Below are positions 26,281 to 34,132 of a stretch of 64,000 bases of DNA, in pieces. Source of the DNA: Robiginitalea sp. SC105 (lineage in GTDB: Bacteria; Bacteroidota; Bacteroidia; Flavobacteriales; Flavobacteriaceae); contig NZ_JACLZF010000001.1 of NCBI RefSeq assembly GCF_014243345.1, forward strand, positions 1,724,682 through 1,788,681, given 5' to 3'. A program made the translations under genes and the position numbers. Under the pieces are notes generated by a model. It made no database searches and was not told the DNA's origin. It saw nothing but the letters and a program-made list of their open reading frames with translations. Positions within the stretch are counted from its first letter, which is position 1; every line of letters begins with the position of its first letter.

Positions 26281-27296
26281 GGATTGGATAGTTTTTCCTG
26301 GTATTCGGGAAGCAGGGCCTCAAAGCGCCGCGTGGTCTCCTCCAGGGGGGCCTCGCTCCGGCCACCGGCCGCATTGATATGGCCACCGCCATTGAAATGC
26401 GTGCGGGCCATATCGTTGACGGAGAACGACCCCCGGGACCTCAGGGAGATCTTGATGATCCCTTCTTCCCGGCTTTCGATAAAAATGGCCGCCAGCACCA
26501 TGCCCGAGATGGACAAACCGTAATTCACGAACCCCTCCGTATCCCCCTTGCGGTAGTCGCAGCTGTCGAGTTCTTCCTGGGAAAGGGTGATGTAGGCAGT
26601 GTTGTAGGGCTCCAGGATCCGCATGTTTTTCAGGGCAATACCCAGCAGCCGCAGGCGTTCGGGCCTGTTGGTGTCGAATATCTGCCGGTGGATCTCCGTA
26701 TGGTCTGCCCCGCGTTCCATCAACAGGGCAGCCACCCGGAGGGTTTCCGGGCTGGTGGAGGCAAATTTAAAGGAACCGGTATCGGTGAGGATCCCGGCAT
26801 AGAGGCAGGCTGCCGTTTGAGGGGAAAGCACCTGGGCACCGTCCAGTGCAACGATGGTATTGTAGATCATCTCGCAGGTGGAACTCATGGAAACATCCGA
26901 ATACCGGATGTCTGCATAATCTTCCGGGCTCTGGTGGTGGTCGATCATCACCATGCGGGCCTCTGCACCTTTCAGTGCCTCCTCCATGGGACCGGTCCGG
27001 TCCAGCGCATTGAAATCGAGGGTGAAGATCAGGGTGGCTTCCCGGATGAGCGCTTCCACGCGTTCCTGCTCTTTGCAATAGTAGGCGACTTCCCCGGCCC
27101 CGGGCATCCATTTCAGGAAAGCCGGAAATTCGTTAGGGGAGGCAACGGTAACCGCCTGCTGGGTTCTGAGCAGGAAATGCTGCAGGCCCAGGCAGGCCCC
27201 CATGGCATCGCCATCGGGGTTTTTATGTGGAATAAGCAGGATGCGCTGGGGGGTAGATAACCAGTGTCGCAGCGTACGGGCATCTTCACAATTCAT
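26277..27296 (-). CDS. nrnA: DHH-DHHA1 phosphoesterase (oligoribonuclease/pAp phosphatase NrnA type)
   Basis: A 339-residue cytosolic phosphoesterase that degrades short oligonucleotides and dephosphorylates pAp, or hydrolyses cyclic dinucleotide products. The DHH metal motifs are visible: [43 protein letters not shown] (the DHH motif) and [12 protein letters not shown]. The C-terminal DHHA1 domain ends in [15 protein letters not shown], the GGGH nucleotide-binding loop. It heads the gldI operon and is divergent from ndk. Its -7 box lies only 5 nt before the ATG. Confidence 0.93.
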   Translation of the reverse strand: MNCEDARTLRHWLSTPQRILLIPHKNPDGDAMGACLGLQHFLLRTQQAVTVASPNEFPAFLKWMPGAGEVAYYCKEQERVEALIREATLIFTLDFNALDRTGPMEEALKGAEARMVMIDHHQSPEDYADIRYSDVSMSSTCEMIYNTIVALDGAQVLSPQTAACLYAGILTDTGSFKFASTSPETLRVAALLMERGADHTEIHRQIFDTNRPERLRLLGIALKNMRILEPYNTAYITLSQEELDSCDYRKGDTEGFVNYGLSISGMVLAAIFIESREEGIIKISLRSRGSFSVNDMARTHFNGGGHINAAGGRSEAPLEETTRRFEALLPEYQEKLSNP

Positions 27297-27301
27297 GCGT
27301 G

Positions 27302-27309
27302 CAAAGATA
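27302..27309 (-). promoter_or_regulatory. -7 box five bases before the nrnA start
   Basis: TATCTTTG on the minus strand matches TAnnTTTG exactly and ends 5 nt upstream of the ATG at 27296, so the nrnA-gldI-PPIase message may be leaderless. No TTG lies at the usual -33 spacing. Confidence 0.5.
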
Positions 27310-27352
27310 CAACTAATTCAAAAGAAGACCGATTGGCGCACTGTCATTTCTG

Positions 27353-27383
27353 TTGGTGGTTGGGGTAATAAAGTGTACTTTTG
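27353..27383 (+). promoter_or_regulatory. Promoter of ndk
   Basis: TTG at 27353-27355 and TACTTTTG at 27376-27383 are separated by 20 bp and match the Bacteroidetes -33 and -7 elements. The -7 box ends 16 nt before the ndk ATG, which supports the start at 27400 over upstream in-frame ATGs. Confidence 0.65.
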
Positions 27384-27399
27384 CCCAAAATTTTTTGAA

Positions 27400-27822
27400 A
27401 TGACTGGAAACAGAACCTTTACCATGATCAAACCGGATGCGGTTGAGAACGGGCATATCGGGCCGATCCTGGAAAAGATCACCGCAGCGGGGTTCCGCAT
27501 TGTGGCCATGAAATACACCCAGCTGAGCCGGCGCGATGCGAAGGAATTTTATGCCATCCATAAGGAGCGCCCGTTTTTCGGGGAGCTCGTCGATTTCATG
27601 ACCCGGGGTCCGATCGTTTCGGCCATCCTGGAAAAGGACAACGCCGTGGAGGATTTCCGTGCCCTCATCGGTGCCACCAACCCGGCAGAAGCCGCAGAGG
27701 GAACCATCCGGAAGTTGTTCGCCTCGGATATCGCCGAGAATGCGATCCACGGTTCGGACAGCGATGCCAACGCGGAAATCGAAGGGGCCTTCCACTTTTC
27801 AGGGCGGGAAATCTATTCCTAG
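27400..27822 (+). CDS. ndk: Nucleoside-diphosphate kinase
   Basis: Transfers the gamma-phosphate of ATP to nucleoside diphosphates by a phospho-histidine intermediate. The 140-residue product has the normal Ndk length, [10 protein letters not shown] at the start and the C-terminal segment [25 protein letters not shown], whose NAIHGSD holds the active-site histidine. The frame is open upstream to 27202, but the family start and the promoter at 27353-27383 fix the ATG at 27400. A terminator follows at 27916. Confidence 0.97.
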   Translation: MTGNRTFTMIKPDAVENGHIGPILEKITAAGFRIVAMKYTQLSRRDAKEFYAIHKERPFFGELVDFMTRGPIVSAILEKDNAVEDFRALIGATNPAEAAEGTIRKLFASDIAENAIHGSDSDANAEIEGAFHFSGREIYS

Positions 27823-27915
27823 GCAAGCAGGCCCAGGTTCGGCCCCCTGTGGGTCCAAACACCCGTGAATCCCCCCGGTTGTGGGGGAGGCCTTCTAAAC
27901 CGCCAATGTATACCC

Positions 27916-27942
27916 AACCCGACCTTCCCGGTCGGGTTTTTT
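27916..27942 (+). terminator. Intrinsic terminator after ndk
   Basis: AACCCGACC (27916-27924) pairs with GGTCGGGTT (27930-27938) around a 5-nt loop and runs into a T tract ending at 27942. The minus-strand reading has no T tract, so it serves the plus strand. Confidence 0.85.
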
Positions 27943-27963
27943 ATTGGGATACCGGTTTTTCCA

Positions 27964-28009
27964 CTATTGCAGCACCAGTTCTTCCCCTATTGCAGTACCA
28001 GTTTTTCCA
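27964..28009. repeat. 23-bp tandem duplication at the end of the DUF721 gene
   Basis: Positions 27964-27986 and 27987-28009 are adjacent copies that agree at 20 of 23 bases. The gene-proximal copy encodes the last residues KLVLQ and the stop; the second copy lies in the 3' untranslated region and repeats the LVLQ-stop sequence in another frame. Confidence 0.8.
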
Positions 28010-28280
28010 CCAGCTCCCGACCCATCCGCTCGTTTAGCATGTCGATTATCCTGGAGGTGCCCAGGCTGAGTTCCTCCCGCAACACCGAGGAGCCCAGGGA
28101 GACGTAGAGGGTGCCCCCCCTCAGCTGCACGCGGCGCGTATATCCGGCTACCCCGGGACCGAGGACTTCCTTCCATGCCTCGGCAATATTTACCTGGTCG
28201 ATGCCCTTTTGCAGCCCGCGTTGTTTCAGGAAGTCCTTCAGGGCATCCCCCAGGGATTGCTTGTCGTCTTTACGGGCCAT
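27987..28280 (-). CDS. DUF721 domain protein
   Basis: A 97-residue small protein of the DciA-like DUF721 family: QSLGDALKDFLKQRGLQKGIDQ, then IAEAWKEVLGPGVAGYTRRVQL and LYVSLGSSVLREELS. DciA proteins help load the replicative helicase in many bacteria; that this short flavobacterial version does so is inference, supported by recF two genes upstream. I use the ATG at 28280 (MARKDDKQ), which overlaps the lipocalin-like gene by 11 bp; an ATG at 28430 would lie wholly inside that gene. Confidence 0.85.
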   Translation of the reverse strand: MARKDDKQSLGDALKDFLKQRGLQKGIDQVNIAEAWKEVLGPGVAGYTRRVQLRGGTLYVSLGSSVLREELSLGTSRIIDMLNERMGRELVEKLVLQ

Positions 28281-28722
28281 CGGTTCCGGGTATTTGCAGG
28301 GGTTCATAGCGGGCGTATTCAAAGAGGAGGCCGGCCGGGCTCCGGAGGGCGAGGGACCCGGGCCTGAGCTCCTCGATCTCCTCCTCCCAGCTGCCTTCAT
28401 CCCCCTCAAAAACGAGGAAGAACCTGCCATCCCTTTCCAGGACCTGCAGGGGAAGGGCGTCGTCGGAGGTCTGAAACGTGCCGTCCGCGTTGGGCTGTAG
28501 CTTTTTGCGATAGCCGGTCGTACCGTCGAGGTTGAAGTAATCGATGGTCGGGTTCACCACGTAGTCCTTGTTGTTGCCATCCGGGAAGACGACCTCACGG
28601 ATTTCCCAATAGCCCTGCAGGTACTGGAGGTCCGATGTGGAAACGCCGTTTCCGCAGGCCGTTGCCAGCAGCAGGATCAGCAGGATCGGCAGGCGCCGCG
28701 GGTCAAAGTTCGATAAACGCAT
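28270..28722 (-). CDS. Lipocalin-like lipoprotein
   Basis: A 150-residue lipoprotein with lipobox LLATAC (Cys23) and a small beta-barrel-like body. It begins [19 protein letters not shown] and continues with [16 protein letters not shown] and LEFEY-type strands, the pattern of the short lipocalin-like proteins common in Flavobacteriia. The ligand and role are unknown. It lies between recF and DUF721 and overlaps both (20 bp and 11 bp), so the three genes form one operon. Confidence 0.78.
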   Translation of the reverse strand: MRLSNFDPRRLPILLILLLATACGNGVSTSDLQYLQGYWEIREVVFPDGNNKDYVVNPTIDYFNLDGTTGYRKKLQPNADGTFQTSDDALPLQVLERDGRFFLVFEGDEGSWEEEIEELRPGSLALRSPAGLLFEYARYEPLQIPGTDGP

Positions 28723-29782
28723 AGCTCTGGTGTATTTTTTTTACCACCGCCTCGGTGCGGTCGGCATGGGTGTCGCTGATGAATATCTGACCGAACAGGT
28801 CCTGGTTGACCAGGCTGATAATGTGGGCTACCCGGTGCTCGTCGAGTTTGTCGAAAATATCGTCCAGCAGGAGGATTGGGGTACCGGGACGGCGGGCCTT
28901 CATAAACTGGAACTGCGCAAATTTCAGGCTGATCAGGAAGGATTTCTGCTGGCCCTGGCTGCCGAATTTCTTGATCGGATGCCCGGCGATGTCCATGCGG
29001 AGGTCGTCCTTGTGGATCCCCTGGGTAGTGTACTGCAACAGCCGGTCTTTCTCCAGGCTGGAGGCGAACAGTTCCTCCAGGGGGGCCTCGCCCAACTGGC
29101 TTTCGTAAGTCAGGGACACTGCCTCGTCCCCCCCGGAGATGGCCCGGTATTGTTCCCCAAAAATGGGTTGGAATTCCGACATGAAGGCCTGCCGTTTTTG
29201 GTGGATCCGCGTGCCCAGACCGGCAAGCTGGAGGTTGTAAACGCCCAGTGTATCCGGGTCAAAGCGGTGGTTTGCCGCGAAGTATTTCAGCAGTGCATTG
29301 CGCTGGGAGACGATTTTGTGGTAATCCAGCACGTCCTGCAGGTAGGCGCGGTCCGACTGGGAGATCACCCCGTCCATGAATTTCCTCCGGGTTTCGCTCC
29401 CTTCCAGGATGAGGTCCCGGTCGGCCGGGGAGACGATCACCAGGGGGACGTTCCCGATGTGTTCCGACAAGCGGTCGTAGGCCTTGTCGTTGCGCTTGAG
29501 GACCTTGCGGGCCCCTTTTTTGAAACTGCAGACGATATGCTCTGTTTCCCCTTCCCGGTCAAAGACCCCGTCGATCACGAAGAAGTCTTCCCCGTGGCGG
29601 ATGTTCTGTGTGGTGACCGGGTTGAAGTAACTCTTGCCAAAAGCCAGGTGGTATATGGCATCCAGTACGTTGGTCTTCCCGATGCCATTGGGCCCCACCA
29701 GGCAATTTATCTTATTGTCGAAGGAGAAATCCCGGGACTCGAAATTCTTGTAATTCAGTAAGGATAAGCGGTTTAAATGCAT
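28703..29782 (-). CDS. recF: DNA replication and repair protein RecF
   Basis: A 359-residue SMC-like ATPase that helps load RecA at gaps. It starts [16 protein letters not shown], has the Walker [20 protein letters not shown] (~29-47) and, near the C-terminus, the signature [15 protein letters not shown] and Walker [14 protein letters not shown]. An ATG at 29830 adds 16 residues, but a -7 promoter box at 29828-29835 overlaps that codon, so 29782 is preferred. It heads the operon recF-lipoprotein-DUF721. Confidence 0.95.
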   Translation of the reverse strand: MHLNRLSLLNYKNFESRDFSFDNKINCLVGPNGIGKTNVLDAIYHLAFGKSYFNPVTTQNIRHGEDFFVIDGVFDREGETEHIVCSFKKGARKVLKRNDKAYDRLSEHIGNVPLVIVSPADRDLILEGSETRRKFMDGVISQSDRAYLQDVLDYHKIVSQRNALLKYFAANHRFDPDTLGVYNLQLAGLGTRIHQKRQAFMSEFQPIFGEQYRAISGGDEAVSLTYESQLGEAPLEELFASSLEKDRLLQYTTQGIHKDDLRMDIAGHPIKKFGSQGQQKSFLISLKFAQFQFMKARRPGTPILLLDDIFDKLDEHRVAHIISLVNQDLFGQIFISDTHADRTEAVVKKIHQSYAFIEL

Positions 29783-29827
29783 GTGATTCAGCTCGGCACC
29801 CGGGAGGAGCGTTCCGGGCAAATTATT

Positions 29828-29835
29828 CAAAAATA
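29828..29835 (-). promoter_or_regulatory. -7 box of the recF operon
   Basis: TATTTTTG on the minus strand matches TAnnTTTG and leaves a leader of about 45 nt before the ATG at 29782. No clear -33 TTG is visible. Confidence 0.45.
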
Positions 29836-29871
29836 ACGAATAAATTGCCTTTCGGTTTTGGATAAAACCCT

Positions 29872-29879
29872 TATTTTTG
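29872..29879 (+). promoter_or_regulatory. -7 box of the TPR-ribH operon
   Basis: TATTTTTG matches TAnnTTTG and ends 20 nt before the ATG at 29900. The nearest upstream TTG (29845-29847) is 24 bp away, slightly long for a -33 element. It excludes the in-frame ATG at 29858 as start. Confidence 0.5.
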
Positions 29880-29899
29880 CGCGACCAATATTACAAAAA

Positions 29900-30667
29900 A
29901 TGGCGACATACAAAAAGCGCGGGCACAAGCCTAAAAATAAGGCAGAGGCAACCGAGCAGCAGCAACACGAGAGCACCACGGCAGAGGTCTTCAGCACGCT
30001 CGACAGCAGTGCATCCCGGACCGAGCAGTGGGTGGCCCGCAACCAGAATTACATCCTGGGGGTCATCGGCGTGATCGCCGTTGGGGTACTCGGGTTCCTG
30101 GGGTACCAGCAGTTCATTCAGAAGCCCCGGGAGGAAGCGGCCAGCAACGAACTTTTTTACCCGCTCCAGTATTTTCGCCAGGCACAGCAGAGCGAAACCG
30201 CCACGGATTCCCTCTACACCCTTGCCCTGAACGGGGCAGAGGGCAAATACGGGCTTATCGACATCGTCGATGAATACTCCGGCACGGAAGCGGCCAACCT
30301 CGCGCGCTATGCCGCCGGGGTCTCCTACCTGCAACTCAACCAGTACGACCAGGCCATCAACTACCTGGAGGATTATTCCTCGGAAGACGCTATCCTGGGG
30401 GCAGTAAGCCTTGGTTCCATCGGGGACGCCTTCATGCAGCTCGGCCAGCCGGACGAAGCGCTCAGTTACTACGAAAAGGCCCTTGCTCACGATACCAACG
30501 ACTTTACCACCCCCCTCTACCTGCAGAAGGCCGGGGTTACCGCCCTGGAAATGCAGCGGTACGACAAGGCAGTGGATTACTTCAGCCGGATTCGGGACAG
30601 TTATCCACAGTCTGCCCAGGCCTCAGGGGTCGAAGCCCTTATCGGCATGGCCAAAAAGGGGAGCTGA
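29900..30667 (+). CDS. Membrane-anchored tetratricopeptide repeat protein (YfgM-like)
   Basis: A 255-residue protein. A basic N-terminus (ATYKKRGHKPKNKAEA) and Gln/Glu-rich stretch precede one transmembrane helix (YILGVIGVIAVGVLGFLGY). The remainder is periplasmic and made of TPR-like helical pairs, for example ARYAAGVSYLQLNQYDQAINYLEDY and LGSIGDAFMQLGQPDEALSYYEKAL. The layout resembles YfgM, a SecYEG-associated chaperone partner, but that role is not shown here. Its stop overlaps the ribH start by one base (TGATG), so the genes are coupled. Confidence 0.88.
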   Translation: MATYKKRGHKPKNKAEATEQQQHESTTAEVFSTLDSSASRTEQWVARNQNYILGVIGVIAVGVLGFLGYQQFIQKPREEAASNELFYPLQYFRQAQQSETATDSLYTLALNGAEGKYGLIDIVDEYSGTEAANLARYAAGVSYLQLNQYDQAINYLEDYSSEDAILGAVSLGSIGDAFMQLGQPDEALSYYEKALAHDTNDFTTPLYLQKAGVTALEMQRYDKAVDYFSRIRDSYPQSAQASGVEALIGMAKKGS

Positions 30668-31143
30668 TGGCTACCTCTGGAAAAGACCTGTCGGCCTATG
30701 ACAAGGAGGACCTCCCGGATACGGGGGGGATGCGGATCGGCCTGGTCGTATCCGAATGGAATCCTGAAATCACCGAAGCACTTTACCAGGGGGCCTACGA
30801 TGCCCTGATCGATTGCGGCCTGAGCGACGACCGTATCCTGCGGTGGCGTGTCCCTGGGAGCTTTGAGCTCGCTTTCGGCTGCAAACGGATGATCGAACGG
30901 GAGCGCCCCGATGCGGTCATTGCCATCGGGAGCGTGATCCGGGGGGAAACCGCCCACTTCGATTTTGTATGCCATGCAACTGCCGCCGGTATCAAGGACC
31001 TGAATATCCGCATGGAGGTCCCGGTCATCTTCTGCGTGCTGACCGACGATACCATGGAGCAGGCCCGCGACCGCAGTGGGGGCCGGCATGGGAACAAGGG
31101 CACCGAGGCGGCCATCGCGGCCCTCAAGATGGCAGCCCTTTAA
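30667..31143 (+). CDS. ribH: 6,7-dimethyl-8-ribityllumazine synthase
   Basis: Condenses 5-amino-6-ribitylaminouracil with 3,4-dihydroxybutanone 4-phosphate, the penultimate step of riboflavin synthesis. The 158 residues include IGLVVSEWNPEIT (substrate loop), WRVPGSFELAFGCK, VIAIGSVIRGETAHFDFVCHA (phosphate and catalytic His region) and PVIFCVLTDDTMEQARDRSG. All are standard RibH motifs and the length is normal. It is translationally coupled to the TPR gene. A separate -7 element at 31220 follows it. Confidence 0.97.
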   Translation: MATSGKDLSAYDKEDLPDTGGMRIGLVVSEWNPEITEALYQGAYDALIDCGLSDDRILRWRVPGSFELAFGCKRMIERERPDAVIAIGSVIRGETAHFDFVCHATAAGIKDLNIRMEVPVIFCVLTDDTMEQARDRSGGRHGNKGTEAAIAALKMAAL

Positions 31144-31219
31144 TCGGAAGCCAGAAGTCCGGCACGTCCCTGTTAACAATTTTTGGCACGCGTCCCGAGG
31201 CAGGGTTTCCGTTTTTCAG

Positions 31220-31227
31220 TACTTTTG
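31220..31227 (+). promoter_or_regulatory. -7 box upstream of the small membrane protein and mutL
   Basis: TACTTTTG matches TAnnTTTG and ends 11 nt before the ATG at 31239. It lies in a 95-bp gap after ribH, so mutL and the rhomboid genes may have their own promoter. No good -33 element is seen. Confidence 0.45.
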
Positions 31228-31238
31228 GGATTCGGGTT

Positions 31239-31532
31239 ATGGGACGATTTTCGAAACTTCGCAAGAATAAAAAATACAGTTACAGGCCCCGGTATTACGA
31301 CGATAACGGAGAGGGTAACCCTTTCAAGATCCAGCACAAGTTAGACAAATACCGAACCACGGCCCAGGGGCCGGGCGGCTTGAAATCCCGCTGGAACAGC
31401 GCCATAAATGATATGAAGCACCGGGGCGACCGAAACCTCCGGCTGCGTTTCTTGATAATTCTCGTGGTTTTGTTGCTGATCGTATTGTTTATCTTCGATT
31501 TTGACCTTTCTATATTTTTCCCCAGCGAATGA
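31239..31532 (+). CDS. Small basic single-pass membrane protein
   Basis: A 97-residue protein: a very basic, Tyr-rich N-terminus (GRFSKLRKNKKYSYRPRYYDDN), a soluble middle, then one strongly hydrophobic helix (FLIILVVLLLIVLFIF) near the C-terminus. The C-terminal helix suggests a tail-anchored protein. Similar small ORFs beside ribH in flavobacteria are sometimes labelled 'riboflavin synthase subunit beta', a name this sequence does not support. The ATG at 31239 follows a promoter box; the stop overlaps the mutL start (ATGA). Confidence 0.75.
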   Translation: MGRFSKLRKNKKYSYRPRYYDDNGEGNPFKIQHKLDKYRTTAQGPGGLKSRWNSAINDMKHRGDRNLRLRFLIILVVLLLIVLFIFDFDLSIFFPSE

Positions 31533-33379
31533 CGGACCGTATCAAATTATTGCCGGAACACGTAGCCAACCAGATTGCGGCTGGCGAGGTGGTCCAGCGC
31601 CCTGCATCTGTGGTCAAGGAATTGCTCGAAAATGCGGTGGATGCCGGTGCCCAAAGGGTCCAGTTGGTAATCCGGGATGGGGGCAAAACCCTGGTACAGG
31701 TGGTGGACGACGGTTGCGGAATGAGCCCGGCGGACGCCCTGCTGAGTTTCCGCAGGCATGCCACTTCAAAGATTTCTGAAGCGGCCGATTTATTCCGGCT
31801 CCACACCAAGGGGTTCCGGGGCGAAGCCCTTGCTTCCATTGCCGCCATCGCCCAGGTCGAAATGCAGACCCGGACAGGGGAAGCCGAACTGGCCACCCGG
31901 ATCCGGATTGCCGGGGATACGGTTCAGTCGAATGAATCTGCCGTTGCCCCGGAAGGTACTTCCATCAGTGTCAAGAACCTGTTTTTCAACATCCCGGCCC
32001 GCCGGAATTTCCTGAAGTCGGGGAAGGTGGAATTCCGCCACGTACTGGATGAGTTCCAGCGGGTAGCGCTGGCACACCCGGGGGTGGCATTTACCATGAC
32101 CCACAACGACAGCGAGGTGCATCAGCTTCCCGCATCCAACCTGCGCCAGCGTATCGGCCACCTTTTCGGCTCCCGGATGAATACCCGCCTGGTCCCCGTA
32201 CGGGAGGAAACCCAGCTGGCTGCCATAGACGGCTTTGTGTGCAAACCCGAATTTGCCAAAAAGAGCCGGGGCGAACAGTTTTTTTTCGTCAACGACCGCT
32301 ATATCCGCAGTGCCTACCTCCACCATGCTATCATGGCCGCTTTTGAGGGACTGCTCAAACCGGATACCTACCCCGGATACTTCCTGTACCTGCAGGTCCC
32401 TGCCGATGCCATCGATATCAATATCCACCCGACCAAGACGGAGGTCAAGTTCGAGGACGAACAGAGCCTGTACGCCATCCTGAGATCGGCCGTAAAACAT
32501 AGCCTGGGACAATTCAATATCAGTCCGGTACTGGATTTTGAAAGGGACCCGAACCTGGAAACCCCTTACGCGTACGAGCGGAAACAGGCTGCCCTCCCGG
32601 GGGTCAGCGTCGACAGAACCTTTAACCCCTTTGCAGGGGATAGCACTGCCCGGGGCGCTTCGCGGGCCGGAAAAAAGACCAGTGCGGCCGGATGGGAAGT
32701 CCTGTATGAAGGCCTGGATGAGGAAGTGGTGGAAGAAGCTACCCGACAGGACTGGACGATCGAATCGGAAGGGGGCAACCCCTCCCTGTTCCGGGGGGAC
32801 ACAGCCCCGGCACCCGATCAGGCCGGGATCTTCCAGGTGGGCCGCAAATACCTGCTCACGCGGATCAAATCCGGGTTGCTGCTGATCGACCAGCACCGTG
32901 CCCACCAGCGGGTGCTCTATGAAAAGCTGTTGCGGAACACCACCCAGCAGGAGCCTGCGACCCAGGCCCTGCTGTTTCCGCTGAAAATTGAATTCAGCCC
33001 GGCCGAATGGCACGTACTCAATGCGATCAAGGAGGCCCTGAGGGGTATGGGCTTTGGGTTTGGCCGCATGGGTGACCATTCTGCAGAAATTACGGGGCTT
33101 CCCGTATTGATGGCGGAATCCGATGCGGAATCCATCCTGGACGGGGTGATAGCGGATTGGCAACGGCATGAGGGCGGGGAGCATTTTTCCCAGAGCGACC
33201 GGATTGCCAAGGCCCTTTCGCGCTCCCTGGCGGTGAAGCCCGGGACGGCCCTCGAACAACAGGCGCAACTGGCCCTGGTCAACGACCTTTTCGGTTGCAA
33301 GGAGCCCGGGTTGAGCCCGGGGGGCAAACCGGTTTATGTTACCCTCCCCATGGAGGAACTCGAAAAAAAACTCAGTTAG
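31529..33379 (+). CDS. mutL: DNA mismatch repair protein MutL
   Basis: A 616-residue GHKL ATPase that links MutS mismatch recognition to strand removal. The N-terminal ATPase motifs are complete: IAAGEVVQRPASVVKELLENAVDAGA, DDGCGMSPAD, RHATSKI and GFRGEALASIAAIAQV. The C-terminal domain has DQHRAHQRVLYE (454-465) where nicking MutL proteins have DQHA(x)2E(x)4E; Ala is Arg and the first Glu is Gln, so the canonical endonuclease site is altered. It overlaps the preceding small gene by 4 bp and abuts the rhomboid gene. Confidence 0.96.
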   Translation: MTDRIKLLPEHVANQIAAGEVVQRPASVVKELLENAVDAGAQRVQLVIRDGGKTLVQVVDDGCGMSPADALLSFRRHATSKISEAADLFRLHTKGFRGEALASIAAIAQVEMQTRTGEAELATRIRIAGDTVQSNESAVAPEGTSISVKNLFFNIPARRNFLKSGKVEFRHVLDEFQRVALAHPGVAFTMTHNDSEVHQLPASNLRQRIGHLFGSRMNTRLVPVREETQLAAIDGFVCKPEFAKKSRGEQFFFVNDRYIRSAYLHHAIMAAFEGLLKPDTYPGYFLYLQVPADAIDINIHPTKTEVKFEDEQSLYAILRSAVKHSLGQFNISPVLDFERDPNLETPYAYERKQAALPGVSVDRTFNPFAGDSTARGASRAGKKTSAAGWEVLYEGLDEEVVEEATRQDWTIESEGGNPSLFRGDTAPAPDQAGIFQVGRKYLLTRIKSGLLLIDQHRAHQRVLYEKLLRNTTQQEPATQALLFPLKIEFSPAEWHVLNAIKEALRGMGFGFGRMGDHSAEITGLPVLMAESDAESILDGVIADWQRHEGGEHFSQSDRIAKALSRSLAVKPGTALEQQAQLALVNDLFGCKEPGLSPGGKPVYVTLPMEELEKKLS

Positions 33380-34132
33380 ATGGGAAGACTCACCGAAGGT
33401 ATCAAGCACCTGCTGATAATTAACATCATCCTCTACGTGGCCGCGATGCTTTACGGGGAACAGTTGTACGACTGGCTCGCACTGTGGTACCCGGAGAACC
33501 CGAATTTTTTCCTGTGGCAGGTGGTTTCCCATATGTTCATGCACAGCAACCAGACGATCATGCATATCCTGTTCAATATGTATGCGCTCTGGGCCTTCGG
33601 GACCCCCCTGGAACGCATGTGGGGCACAAAAAAGTTCCTGTTTTTCTATTTTTCTGCAGGGCTCGGGGCTGCGCTGATCCACTCCGGCGTCAATTACTAC
33701 CAGGTGCACCAGGGGGTGGATGCGCTGGTGAACGCGGGTGCGTCTGAAGCGGACATCATGAACCTGCTCGCCCAGGGCAAATACAACGAAAACTGGGAAA
33801 TGATGGCCCCCGGCGGGGCGGTCAACAAGATGCTGGAATCCTACTTCACGCCGGCCGTAGGGGCTTCCGGTGCCATTTACGGTATCCTGGTCGCATTCGG
33901 GATGTCCTTCCCCAACAGCGAACTCTTCCTGATCTTCCTGCCGATACCCATCAAGGCAAAATATTTTATCCCTGCCCTCATTGGCCTGGATCTGTTTTCC
34001 GGCCTTACGGGCTACTCCATCTTCGGGGCGGGGATCGCGCATTTTGCCCACGTGGGAGGGGCTATTTTCGGGTTCCTGATGATGTGGTACTGGAAAAAAA
34101 ATGAGTTTAACAAAAACCGGTGGGACCTGTAA
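33380..34132 (+). CDS. Rhomboid-family intramembrane serine protease (first of two)
   Basis: A 250-residue polytopic membrane protease. Rhomboid landmarks are present: VSHMFMHSNQTIMHILFNMYALW (TM2 His and Asn), the catalytic serine in GASGAIYGIL, and the histidine of the dyad in HFAHVGGAIFGF. An unusual insertion of ~45 residues, partly acidic (VDALVNAGASEADIMNLLAQGKY), separates TM3 from the Ser helix. The ATG directly follows the mutL stop codon with no gap. The substrate is unknown. Confidence 0.93.
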   Translation: MGRLTEGIKHLLIINIILYVAAMLYGEQLYDWLALWYPENPNFFLWQVVSHMFMHSNQTIMHILFNMYALWAFGTPLERMWGTKKFLFFYFSAGLGAALIHSGVNYYQVHQGVDALVNAGASEADIMNLLAQGKYNENWEMMAPGGAVNKMLESYFTPAVGASGAIYGILVAFGMSFPNSELFLIFLPIPIKAKYFIPALIGLDLFSGLTGYSIFGAGIAHFAHVGGAIFGFLMMWYWKKNEFNKNRWDL

